64,000 bases of DNA. It comes from an uncultured Roseicyclus sp. (GTDB lineage: Bacteria; Pseudomonadota; Alphaproteobacteria; Rhodobacterales; Rhodobacteraceae). The notes beneath the pieces are model-generated. The model was not told the origin of the DNA. It saw only the letters and a program-made list of their open reading frames with translations, and ran no database searches. Below, one piece after another: positions 15,833 to 24,347 of the stretch. The first letter of the stretch is position 1, and the number at the start of each line of letters is the position of its first letter. The stretch is from NCBI GenBank assembly GCA_947500415.1, contig CANMRT010000001.1, positions 646,982 through 710,981 of the forward strand, given 5' to 3'. A program made the position numbers and the translations under genes.

Positions 15833-15990
15833 TTGGGGCGAGCGGGCAATCATGTTATTGGCCTAGCGCGTAGGCCGGTGTGCCCGCCATGCGAAGCAAA
15901 GCAACGCGACTTATTCTTTTTGGATACCATGCCGCTGGCAGGGTCCGATAAGCAGCGGGCACCTTTTCGGATCCAGTTCGGATATGGACC

Positions 15991-17139
15991 ATGAAACCGA
16001 CATACTACCTTAAGAAACTGAAGGAACTGTCTAAACGCTACGCGCGAGCTCAACAGGTACCTCTCCACAAAGCCCGTGATACGGCTGCCGAGGTTCTAGG
16101 CTTTTCACACTGGAACGACGTTACTAAGGCACACCGAGCCGGTTGGACCCCAACAAAGGAGCATGTCTCTGCCGTTGAAAACTTGCTCGTCGAAGCGCTG
16201 CCGGGCGATGAAGCTGGTGGACCTGAATTTGGGTCATTCCTTGCAAACTCACTCTCCGAGACAGATGTTTAACACGGCACCATTGATGGGCACGAATACA
16301 ATATCTCAGCTTCAATGGGCGACGTACATATGCATGGGACAGGTTGGTACCTTCATGTGCCGGAAGTTTCAAATGGGGAACCTCGTCTAGAGATCGCAAA
16401 GCAGATTGAGAATGAGGCTCCAGTCTACGAAACGGCATTTCAGCAAGAAGCGCTCAACATCGCCGTCAAACGCGCAGAACAGGTTCGTGCGGGGATCGCA
16501 TCAGATTGGCCAAGACGTTCCACCAAGCCTGACAAAGACGGCCTGGTCCGTCATCCCCTAAACCGCGATGAGTCCAATAAGTGGTTCTGCTTGCATTGTG
16601 ACGCTTCGATAACCGGCTAACAGATTGCCAAGAGTCTTTGGCATTGCCCACGTTGCGATGCTTCTCCCCTTGATATCTTCAACAGTCCTTGGTGGCTTGA
16701 AGGACAAGATAGAAAACCGGAGCTAATTGCTGACAACGAGCTACTTGGGAGGCCTGAGCTAATCGTAGATCTTCTGGATACACGGCTGAAACTGGAGCTC
16801 GATGCAGAGAAGGTGACTTTATAGATACGAAGCGCACTCGTTGAGGATGCCTCGAACGTAAGCGAACGGTTCGGGGCTTTGTTCGCCGATATCTTTGTTC
16901 ATGACGACAACGATGTTTGCATTACCTTTGATGAAGATCTTTGGCCGGAGCACAAGGAACCTGTTTCAGCATTCGCAGTTGCCGCTCAACTCGGGGTAAA
17001 TGTTGATCTTGAACTTTGTCTGCGGGAGTTGCCCTTTGCTTGGCCAGGGTTGGGTGAGCACGCCAAGAGCATCGTCGAGTACACCGAAATGATGCTTAAC
17101 GCCTACGCCAGCCAACGGGCTGACAAAGAGGTCGAATGA
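15991..17139 (+). pseudogene. Unknown zinc-ribbon-type gene split by three in-frame stops
   Basis: A single frame runs from the ATG at 15991 to the TGA at 17137, 383 codons, interrupted by TAA at 16270, TAA at 16618 and TAG at 16822 with no frameshift. Residues 1-50 (YLKKLKELSKRYARAQ, then LGFSHWNDV) resemble the small helical domain found at the front of 'glyoxalase superfamily' plasmid proteins. Cys pairs WFCLHC (before the second stop) and WHCPRC (just after it) form a zinc ribbon that only makes sense if the stop is read as one codon. The last 85 residues are acidic and helical. Fragments starting at 15991, 16315 and 16879 could be expressed separately, but continuity of the frame argues for a decayed gene. 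Function unknown. Confidence 0.65.
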
Positions 17140-17221
17140 GTAACGACCATTAGACTACAGGTTGCGGGGAGTGTCTCCGCAGCCTGCCACAAGCGCGTTC
17201 GATGATCTCCCGGTTCCGAAA

Positions 17222-17300
17222 CTACAGCGAATGTCCGGAATGCGGACTGCGACTGCAGCATAGAAGCGGCACAATCAACGGCAGCTTAGGGCCGAAGACT
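17222..17300. repeat. Dispersed intergenic repeat, copy 4
   Basis: Shares CAGCGAATGTCCGGAATG (17225-17242) with copy 3, followed by GCGGACTGCGACTGCAGC and GGCAGCTTAGGGCCG. It lies before the start of the next small gene and creates a false N-terminal extension of that frame. Confidence 0.6.
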
Positions 17301-17357
17301 TTCCCATACCGATCCCAGCGCCTCGCGCCCCTACGTGATCGGGTACACTCTAGCTTG

Positions 17358-17672
17358 ATGGAACTGATTTACCCAATCAACTTCATCGGCCACGATGAAT
17401 GGATGCAAAGCGGGTACGATCCGCGCTTGTCGGAGGGCGACGTTATTACGCGCGATGGAGAGATCATCGGTCGGTGGCGCGTTGTCGGCTATGATCCAGA
17501 TGATGAGTACTCCGCCGGCCGTTTTGAATTTTTGGCCCTTGGGGAAGATGCTGTAATGTTCCTGGAAGACTTTGCCAATCTTGATGTACGCATGCACCGA
17601 GGGTTTGCGCTGTCAACACTGATCAGAACCATCATAGAATGGTACGAGACCAATAAATCCAAAATATCCTGA
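17358..17672 (+). CDS. Hypothetical protein (104 aa)
   Basis: The frame is open from 17202, but that part overlaps the dispersed repeat, so the ATG at 17358 is taken as start. The product begins MELIYPINFIGHDEWMQSGYDP and has an acidic middle (YDPDDEYSAGRFEF) and a C-terminal helix ending near ETNKSKIS. No domain recognised. Its composition is protein-like and the frame is clean, unlike the split gene just upstream. It might be an immunity or cargo gene of the island, without evidence. Confidence 0.4.
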   Translation: MELIYPINFIGHDEWMQSGYDPRLSEGDVITRDGEIIGRWRVVGYDPDDEYSAGRFEFLALGEDAVMFLEDFANLDVRMHRGFALSTLIRTIIEWYETNKSKIS

Positions 17673-17977
17673 CCAGGCAAAATCTCTGGAAGATGGTCGA
17701 GGGTCGATTTTCGCCGTCTGATGACCTCTGTCAGCGCATCGATCTTAATGGCGCAGCAAATGACTGCTTTGATGAAGCCGCACTGCAGCAGATCCTGACT
17801 CGATGAACGGCAACTATGGGCCGCAAAGCCGACTCAATAAGACGGCATAGAGTGCTCCGGGAGTCATTTGCTCAACAACTGAATTCCGAGCCGGCAAGCT
17901 TTGGGGGATACTTAGGGGGACACGTTAGCATGAAAATGATCTAACCATCTAAAAAGTCGGCACTTTACCAAGGTAAG
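17673..17977. other. Intergenic stretch before the tRNA-like sequence, with a repeat fragment
   Basis: No gene seen. GAACGGCAACTATGGGCCGC at 17805-17824 is a further fragment of the dispersed repeat, matching copy 1 at 9366. G-rich GGGGGATACTTAGGGGGACAC just before the tRNA-like sequence is typical of nothing I can name. Confidence 0.35.
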
Positions 17978-18053
17978 TGGTGCGGGTGAAGAGCCTCGAA
18001 CCCCCGACCCCATCATTACGAACGACGTGCTCTACCAGCTGAGCTACAACGGC
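17978..18053 (-). tRNA. tRNA-Thr(CGU)-like, probably degraded
   Basis: Read on the minus strand it is 76 bases, begins GCCGTTG, has a D-arm GCTCAGCTGGTAGAGC, a loop TTCGTAA giving anticodon CGU, a T-loop TTCGAGG and an encoded CCA end. The acceptor stem has two mismatches (positions 3-70 and 5-68) and the anticodon and T stems rely on several G-U pairs, so it looks like a decaying or integration-altered copy. tRNA 3' ends are common integration sites, and this one separates the island on the left from the signalling cassette on the right. Confidence 0.6.
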
Positions 18054-18148
18054 ATCCTTCTCTGTCGCGGCCCTACTATGGCCCTACTAGTTACAGCGCG
18101 CCGCTCCTAACCAACTGGTCTCAAACGTAGTTCGCGAGCGGACGCGCT

Positions 18149-18188
18149 AATTACGGATGACGTGCTCTACCTGCCAAGCTGCAGCGGC
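18149..18188 (-). pseudogene. Second tRNA-Thr(CGU) 5' fragment
   Basis: On the minus strand GCCGCTGCAGCTTGGCAGG and TAGAGCACGTCATCCGTAAT repeat the 5' half of the tRNA-like sequence about 95 bases away, including the CGU anticodon position. The 3' half is absent. Tandem partial tRNA copies are what repeated integration or deletion at a tRNA leaves behind. Confidence 0.5.
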
Positions 18189-18302
18189 CTGCCGAATTGC
18201 TTCTACGACCACGATAGCCGCGGCCTCCCGAGCCCGGGCAGCTGTGGTTGACGCAACTACCGTCCGCGCCTGCGAACTGATTATCATCGCTGAAAGAGGA
18301 AG

Positions 18303-19058
18303 TTAGGCGTGCAGCGTATTAGTATACCCGAGCTCTCTAAGTTGCCTGCGAAGCCGCTCCGCTGCGCGCTTATCTTCAGGGGTCGCATCCTTATCCCGAT
18401 CTATTAGCTCAGCAAGTCCAGCTCCGTCGTAACCCATGATGGCAGCGACATGGGGGAGCGAGTCGTCGTCCTCGGAAATGTCTCGAATGAACCGGCGAAC
18501 TTTTGCAATTGAAGGATGGTCGAAGCAGTTCGCCACGAGTTTCCTAGCCCCTTCGAAAGCGTTAATGGTGTTCAACGGGGCGGGACGAAGGCGGGATCCG
18601 TAGAAGTGAGTATGGTCAGTGTGAAGGGCATTCATGTGGATGTTTGTCCAAAGTACCCGCTCCAGGAGTCTATCCTCGCGCTCTGAGATAGTGGCGATAA
18701 CTTGTTTCGCCGTCTTGTTTGCTTCCCTTGCATCGTCAAGGGCTCTCCAGGCCGTAGCGAGAGCCATGCCAGTAAGCGCCGTAATCACTAGCCCGACAAG
18801 CCCCAACCCCAAGCTGATCAGTTCACCGGTCGATCCGGAGCCAGTTGCGGCGCTGGCATCTTGTCGGATCGTTAACCCAACGTACACGAGTGCTGCGAAA
18901 ACGCCCCAACGTACCGCACCCCAAAACCTAAAAGATTTTCTAGGTGAGTTCCGTTGTGATGTGGGGTCATCCGACTCCCGGAAGCCATTTAGGTTCCATG
19001 CTAGGAGTGCAGCGGCAACTGCAAGGGTGACGCCCGAAATTATTGCAGGCCAAGTCAT
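18303..19058 (-). CDS. Membrane protein of unknown function (251 aa), last gene of the signalling cassette
   Basis: Starts at ATG 19058 inside the ATGA shared with the stop of the receiver gene, so it is translationally coupled to it. Three hydrophobic segments are visible (about residues 3-22, 47-66 and 78-103). A coiled, charged cytoplasmic part follows (LDDAREANKTAKQVIATISEREDRLLERVL), then a soluble C-terminal domain of about 120 residues. No family recognised. Coupling to a receiver-like protein suggests it is the output or effector of the cassette, perhaps gated by the receiver; this is inference from gene order. Confidence 0.55.
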   Translation of the reverse strand: MTWPAIISGVTLAVAAALLAWNLNGFRESDDPTSQRNSPRKSFRFWGAVRWGVFAALVYVGLTIRQDASAATGSGSTGELISLGLGLVGLVITALTGMALATAWRALDDAREANKTAKQVIATISEREDRLLERVLWTNIHMNALHTDHTHFYGSRLRPAPLNTINAFEGARKLVANCFDHPSIAKVRRFIRDISEDDDSLPHVAAIMGYDGAGLAELIDRDKDATPEDKRAAERLRRQLRELGYTNTLHA

Positions 19059-19516
19059 TTCATGCTCTTAATAATCGTTTCAATTATTGCCTCTGCACCA
19101 GTGCCGTGGAAATCTGTCGGATGAAAAGTCTCGACCCAGTCAACATTATCGACTGACTCGATTCCGCCTTTTGGGACACTGGTCATCATAAAGCGTTTGG
19201 TGTCTTTTCTATTTTCTTGGAACCAGTGCAAGAGGATAAAGCCCTGTTGTGCATGGTCGACGGGAAGACCCAGATCCTCCCGACTTTTCTCAAATATTTT
19301 TGGGACTGGTCTCGGCCTGGAAAATAGAAGATCGGAAACCAACGCGTTTATAGTAACACCGGTCTCGATAATCTCTGCGACTACATCGAGATTTGGAGCA
19401 TCGTCAAACAACAGAGTTTCCGAGAATTCTTCGGCCAGTCTGTCAAGCGTCGCAGTGAACTTGTGCCGTTCGTCATCGACAAAAAGGATGAGCTTTTTGT
19501 TGTATTTGTCGCCCAC
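19055..19516 (-). CDS. Receiver-like protein (153 aa)
   Basis: The GTG at 19516 is chosen because GGAG of the upstream gene's end lies 6 bases before it; the longer frame reads back into that gene. The N-terminus KKLILFVDDERHKF has the paired acidic residues of a receiver domain, and VSDLLFSRPR provides the phosphoacceptor-like Asp after strand 3. MMTSVPKGG supplies the Thr/Ser and a Lys. The loop after strand 3 is longer than normal, and there is no output domain. It would take phosphate from one of the two kinases upstream, or be a pseudo-receiver. It overlaps the membrane protein gene by 4 bases. Confidence 0.65.
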   Translation of the reverse strand: MGDKYNKKLILFVDDERHKFTATLDRLAEEFSETLLFDDAPNLDVVAEIIETGVTINALVSDLLFSRPRPVPKIFEKSREDLGLPVDHAQQGFILLHWFQENRKDTKRFMMTSVPKGGIESVDNVDWVETFHPTDFHGTGAEAIIETIIKSMK

Positions 19517-19520
19517 TGCA

Positions 19521-22142
19521 CTACTCCTTTTTCTTTTCTGGTTGCGCCTCAAGAGGCCAACGTAACCTTGCGTGCACGAACCAATTTTCACCGTTCAACA
19601 CGTTTCTGAAAGCAAGCTCTCCACCCTCGTTACGGGCATACTCCATCGAGATCAACACGCCGGGCATCTGCTGATCTTCCCGTGAAACGTCGAAGTATTC
19701 TTTCGGGATCTTAACACCACTAGGGTAGTCTGCGAGTCGCCCTGGATTCGACACTTCGAACTGGAGTTTGCCACCAACCAGTTTGGTGCTAGTCTGAACT
19801 TCAATTCTAAAGGAAGATAGTCGGCTTTTTTGGGTTCCGTGCTTACTCGCGTTTCGCAAGACATTGCGAGCACACAGCCGAAAGCGGGCCGCGTTTCCCG
19901 CGGCTTTGCGTCCCTCAAGGTTGGGGTCGTGGGGGCCCTCGATGAGTATCTTTCGATTTGCATTTGCAAAATCGTATGCCGGCATGATCACCGATTTGAG
20001 CTCCTCAAGAGGTTGAAATTGAAGTGAGTCACTGCGTACCTCGGCAAGGCTTGCATCTCTCATTAGCTCAAGCGATTCATCGAGCTGCACACGCGTTTCT
20101 GGCGGGACGTCGTTTATCAGCTGAAGCAGGGCGCCACGAAGAAATTCCAATTCGTGGCTGATAGTGTGGCGCGCAAGGCTGCGCATCAGCATTCCGTCGA
20201 TCAAGTAGATCACTGGGCTAACGAGCCGCATTAATGCTCGAATGCGTTCTACGTCCATCCTCAGAAACGGACGAAGACCTGCCTGCTTGGAAAGGCCCAC
20301 CGCGCCAAGAACTGTTTCGTCTTCGGCCAGCTTTAGTGGCATGGCGAAACGTGGCCTGTAGCCGTTAAGATCATGGGGAAAGCTGCTATCATCTAAAGGC
20401 TCGTGGTAGAAATAATCTTGACTCGTGGAGATTGCTCCAAAGAGAGCTGGAAGCCTGTCGCCAGTAATTGCCTTGTTTTCGAGCGCATGCATACTCTTGA
20501 TTTCCGCTGTGCTATAAACGCTCTTGTCGGCGAGGATATCTCTCACCCGCGGCTGGCTTTCTTCGTCCCTGCGCCAAGCGATGGACGCGAGCGTAAATCC
20601 CCCCTTTTTTCGGCAGGCCTCAAGAAACTCATGGCGAAACCTCTTAAAGTCCCGATGAGTTGCCGGAAAGTGGCCGTTCTTTTTCAAGAATTCGAAGGCT
20701 TCGATCCGGTTCGCATGGAGCTCCGCTCCACGCTGTTCGGCGATTATCCCTTTTAGTGTTTTGAGGTGGCCTTTCACTCGTTCTCGAGAGCGGTACAGCC
20801 CGTCCATTGCAGCTTCAGACGGGGTAGAGTTGTGGCCGCTGTCAATCACCAGCAGAGCTCGCAATTGAAGCTTGGGCTCTGGGACTTCTTCCGAGGCCAT
20901 GAACACGGGCAAGTAAACCGGTTTATCCTCATGCGAGACCCGTAGAAGGTGATGCATGGCTTCCGAGGCGGAGCCTTCGACCGGTGGACGACTTGCGATA
21001 CCCATGACAAGATTTTTGGTAGAACTATGCGGGTCATCTTGAGCTTCCGTCGCTGCACCGGCCAGAGCTTCTTCACGGTTCTTGTTTGCTCGTTGTTCTA
21101 AGCTTGAGAGCATGCCGTGTGTTTCTTCGTCGAGCCAGAATGAAACCATCGACCCGCACAGGACGCCTGCAAACACACGGTCGAGCGTGACGCTATTTTG
21201 ACCGTCAGGGCATGCTATGGCATCTTCAAGGTCTTCCTCGGTTGGTTCAGCTTCGTGACCAATCGCGAAGCAGAGGTCGAGCAACGGCGGAAGTGATTTT
21301 TCCTCGGTTCCGCCGACAGAAGGTGTCATCCCCGGAACCTCGAAGATGCGGTAATACCGGCATCTTCGAAAGCCGAAACCTTGGAGCATCAACATCAAGT
21401 CTTCAACGACATCCCTTTCGGTCTTCATCGATCGGTTTGTGATTGGGACCGCAGTTTGCAGCCGAATGGAGCTGCCAACTTCATGGTCGGTTTGTTCTTC
21501 GAATATCTGGTATACCTTCGTGCCGTCGTCTGATACTTGCGGATCGAGATAGATTATTCCTGTTTCATCTGTTATAGGCGGGGTCGGGTGGGCCTGGTCA
21601 GTAGGCCATTTTGAGTTCGTATTGTAGAGACGTCGAATGTCGTCAACGAGGCGAATGGGGACGGCTGCCTTTTCAAGTGCTCCCATTGGCAGATTATCTG
21701 GGTCGCGGGTGTATGGGTCGCACAGTTGCAGTAAGAAGGCGCCCGTGATTTCATTCAATTGAAGGATGTCCAGCGGTAAGCCGAATACGTCCAGACCGAC
21801 TCGTTTCCATTCCCTCTGGCGGGTGACTAACGTACTGTGTCGATCTTTTGAGTCGATCGCGTTGTCTAGTAGGTAAATGCTTGGCGGATGCTCGCGTTGA
21901 GTAGCAAGGAAATCTCTCAATAGATCTGGGGTAGTTTGACCCTGAGTGGCACTGCGGCCGGGCGTATCATGGAGTATCGCAATGTCGAAGCCGAAGGAGC
22001 AAGGCGGCGATTGGCCCAGTTCATTGAGACTGACAACAGTAAAGCCAGCGCCCGCGTCCTCCACCTGACGCCGGACTACTGACTCCCAGAATTGCTTTTG
22101 ATCGTCTACTACGAGAACTCGTTTTCGTGATCCAGTTGGCAC
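19521..22142 (-). CDS. Hybrid sensor kinase-like protein, REC-GAF-kinase (873 aa)
   Basis: Start ATG at 22142, two bases after the stop of the preceding kinase gene. N-terminal receiver-like domain: KRVLVVDDQKQF and FDIAILHDTPG, a candidate phosphoacceptor Asp. Two sensor regions follow, roughly residues 210-430 and 480-640. A helix with HTISHELEFLRGALLQL near residue 670 has a His/Glu arrangement like a phosphoacceptor helix. The C-terminal part has RLCARNVLRNASKHG, an N-box of a GHKL ATPase, and PGVLISMEYARNEGGELAF, a weak G-box. The G1 motif is degenerate. It may be a true kinase or a partner that binds ATP only. Cytoplasmic; no membrane segment seen. Confidence 0.7.
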   Translation of the reverse strand: MPTGSRKRVLVVDDQKQFWESVVRRQVEDAGAGFTVVSLNELGQSPPCSFGFDIAILHDTPGRSATQGQTTPDLLRDFLATQREHPPSIYLLDNAIDSKDRHSTLVTRQREWKRVGLDVFGLPLDILQLNEITGAFLLQLCDPYTRDPDNLPMGALEKAAVPIRLVDDIRRLYNTNSKWPTDQAHPTPPITDETGIIYLDPQVSDDGTKVYQIFEEQTDHEVGSSIRLQTAVPITNRSMKTERDVVEDLMLMLQGFGFRRCRYYRIFEVPGMTPSVGGTEEKSLPPLLDLCFAIGHEAEPTEEDLEDAIACPDGQNSVTLDRVFAGVLCGSMVSFWLDEETHGMLSSLEQRANKNREEALAGAATEAQDDPHSSTKNLVMGIASRPPVEGSASEAMHHLLRVSHEDKPVYLPVFMASEEVPEPKLQLRALLVIDSGHNSTPSEAAMDGLYRSRERVKGHLKTLKGIIAEQRGAELHANRIEAFEFLKKNGHFPATHRDFKRFRHEFLEACRKKGGFTLASIAWRRDEESQPRVRDILADKSVYSTAEIKSMHALENKAITGDRLPALFGAISTSQDYFYHEPLDDSSFPHDLNGYRPRFAMPLKLAEDETVLGAVGLSKQAGLRPFLRMDVERIRALMRLVSPVIYLIDGMLMRSLARHTISHELEFLRGALLQLINDVPPETRVQLDESLELMRDASLAEVRSDSLQFQPLEELKSVIMPAYDFANANRKILIEGPHDPNLEGRKAAGNAARFRLCARNVLRNASKHGTQKSRLSSFRIEVQTSTKLVGGKLQFEVSNPGRLADYPSGVKIPKEYFDVSREDQQMPGVLISMEYARNEGGELAFRNVLNGENWFVHARLRWPLEAQPEKKKE

Positions 22143-22144
22143 TA

Positions 22145-24346
22145 TTACATATCTCCAAGTTTCAAGGGCAGCAGTATACTAAAGCTGGCACCCCCAAACC
22201 GCGGGCGGGGGTCGCAAACCAGTTCTCCTCCTAATGACTTAATCATTTCCATCGAAAGGTAGAGCCCCATGCCGGTGCTGGCTTGTGGCCGACCAGATCG
22301 ACGCGGAAGGAATATGTGAGGCCTTGTTACCGTCGGAACACCTGGGCCAGAGTCCTCGACTGATATTCGAACCTGGTAATTCCCAGCGTTCGCAATTCGT
22401 GCCATCTTGACCCAGATTTTTTGGACTCTCAGATCCGCGATGAATGCAAAAGAGTTTTCAATAAGATTTGAAAGCACACGGTCAACCACCATTCGATTTA
22501 CGTGGGTATGAATGGGGCCTGTCGGCAAGTCTTCGATGATCTCAATAATCCGGCCTGCTTCGCGGTCTTTCAAGAACCTGTTCATCATCCGGGTAGTGTT
22601 GCGAACGACTTCGACCAGGTCAGTTGCATTGTCAGGAACCACCGGTCGGAAGTCGCGCAGCTCTCCGATCACAAGCTCCCTGATTTCCCGCGTACTGGCT
22701 GACAATTCCTCATAATTTTGGAGCGTGACTTTCTGCCCTAGGATTGGTGTTAGAAGTGTCCGCAGTTCGTGAAGGGTTGAGAACGCGCGTCGGCCCTGCA
22801 TCGCCGAAGCTTGGATTTCGTCAACTGCTTCGCTCTGTGAGATCGCTTCGATGAGAAGCGCAAAATGATCCACTCGTTCTTCCAAGCTCGCCACAATACT
22901 GTGTGGGACTGGGTGTCGCGAAAAGAATGTAATGCACCGCGGCGCGTGATTTTGTAGCAGTACCGGAACGCACACAGCGTATTCGGCTTCTTTGCCGAAC
23001 ACGTCGGCGAGAGGATCCCTGTTGCTAAGCCGTTGGGTGGCCGTCCGTTCTTCTCGTATTGCTCTTCCCACTGTTGACCGAACAAGATCCGAAAGGGTCT
23101 CAATGGTAACCCTTCCTGACACGGAAGCAGTATGAGCTCTAAGCTCGAATACACCGGGAACCACCTCTACCACCCAAAATGCTCCTAGGAAATCGTGGCG
23201 GGTTGATAGCTTCTCCAGCAGAGCGTTTGCCTTTTCGATCGTGATCTGCGTCCTTGATTCTACGGCGAACATCTGGTTTTCCTCGCGCGAAACGGGTGAG
23301 GCAGCTATCTCGACGGATTCAGGGTCGGCTATCCAATCGATTACCATGGGCAACGAAAGAGGTTTCGGCAGGAAACCGAACTCCAGCTCAACGGCTCGTT
23401 TCTTTGCGGTTTCATTGTTTCCTGAAATCATCAAGACTTTCGTCTCAGGCCTGTCTTCCAGTGTCGACTGGACAGCTGCGAGTATTTGGTCTTCGACGTG
23501 TTTGTCGTCCGATAGTTGCTGGTCCAGAACGATGCGATCCGGCCCCCATCCGAGCCCTCGCATGGCATTATCAAGCAAATTGGGATCGCTGCCGGATGCT
23601 TTCCAAACTGAAGCACCGACGGCCTCCAGCTCTCGGGCAAGCCAATCGCAAATCGGCTCGTTGTCGTCGATGATTAGGACCTTGTTCGCTTCAAGTGAAA
23701 CACGAGAGATTTTGTGATCAGCAATTTCTGCCGTCGCCTCGGCTGTTTCTGTCGCGGTTTTTTCAGCCCGTGGTGCGGTGCCTTTACGGGCGGCATCAAT
23801 TTTCCACGCTTGCTCCTGCAGCTGATACCAGCGCTGCACGCTGAGTTCGATCGTAAGTGTGTCTTGAAGCACCTTGGCGACGCATCCTGCGATGATGTCA
23901 CCCTCATACAACAGACTGCGGATATCTCCCTGCCTTAAGTCTTCGCCTTTGTAGTCCTGCATGAGGCGCTTTCGAGGCACCTCGCATTCTATGACCAAGC
24001 CCCGGAAGCGTACCCCAAGTATCGCGCTATCTCCGTGGATAAAGCGGCGAACGACGCCCACCAGCACTTGACCGTGTTTTGGGAGTCGATCGTTTGCCCA
24101 AGGGTTGATTGAGCGCGACCATGCCACACCGTACCAGTTTTGAGAGAGACTTTTTCGAGTTAGGAAGATTTCCTTAACGCTTGAGGCATCACCCGGTGGC
24201 ATGTTCTCGGCGTCCACGTACACGAGATTTTGGCCAAAAGTTTCAGACTCCAGTCGGAACTGGAACCGCTTTTCGGACTTGATTTCACGCTCAAACCTGA
24301 CCGGTTGGTACCTATCCGATACCTTTTCGAAATCACCTGCCACCAA
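22145..24346 (-). CDS. S1/OB-REC-GAF-histidine kinase (733 aa)
   Basis: Start TTG at 24346 or GTG at 24343, directly after the stop of the small first gene (24348). Residues about 85-170 look like two OB/S1-type modules (HGQVLVGVVRRFIHGDSAIL; LLYEGDIIAGCVAKVLQDTL), normally RNA-binding and unusual on a kinase. A complete receiver follows (KVLIIDDNEPICDWLARELE, RIVLDQQLSDD with the Asp, FLPKPLS with the Lys). A GAF-like sensor region comes next. The kinase core has STLHELRTLLTPILG with the phosphoacceptor His, NLIENSFAFI, DSGPGVP and GMGLYLSMEMIKSLGG. All kinase boxes are intact. It is soluble, so it would sense an internal signal, possibly nucleic acid or a nucleotide. Confidence 0.8.
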   Translation of the reverse strand: MVAGDFEKVSDRYQPVRFEREIKSEKRFQFRLESETFGQNLVYVDAENMPPGDASSVKEIFLTRKSLSQNWYGVAWSRSINPWANDRLPKHGQVLVGVVRRFIHGDSAILGVRFRGLVIECEVPRKRLMQDYKGEDLRQGDIRSLLYEGDIIAGCVAKVLQDTLTIELSVQRWYQLQEQAWKIDAARKGTAPRAEKTATETAEATAEIADHKISRVSLEANKVLIIDDNEPICDWLARELEAVGASVWKASGSDPNLLDNAMRGLGWGPDRIVLDQQLSDDKHVEDQILAAVQSTLEDRPETKVLMISGNNETAKKRAVELEFGFLPKPLSLPMVIDWIADPESVEIAASPVSREENQMFAVESRTQITIEKANALLEKLSTRHDFLGAFWVVEVVPGVFELRAHTASVSGRVTIETLSDLVRSTVGRAIREERTATQRLSNRDPLADVFGKEAEYAVCVPVLLQNHAPRCITFFSRHPVPHSIVASLEERVDHFALLIEAISQSEAVDEIQASAMQGRRAFSTLHELRTLLTPILGQKVTLQNYEELSASTREIRELVIGELRDFRPVVPDNATDLVEVVRNTTRMMNRFLKDREAGRIIEIIEDLPTGPIHTHVNRMVVDRVLSNLIENSFAFIADLRVQKIWVKMARIANAGNYQVRISVEDSGPGVPTVTRPHIFLPRRSGRPQASTGMGLYLSMEMIKSLGGELVCDPRPRFGGASFSILLPLKLGDM

Positions 24347-24347
24347 A

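Noticed and set aside
15991-17139. Stop-codon recoding in the island
   Set aside because: TAA, TAG and TGA all interrupt frames, and intact neighbours end normally with all three, so a reassigned codon is not supported.
17202-17357. N-terminal extension with CPEC-like cysteines before the 104-aa protein
   Set aside because: This part is the dispersed repeat (18 identical bases with 15754), so the Cys pair is likely a chance reading.
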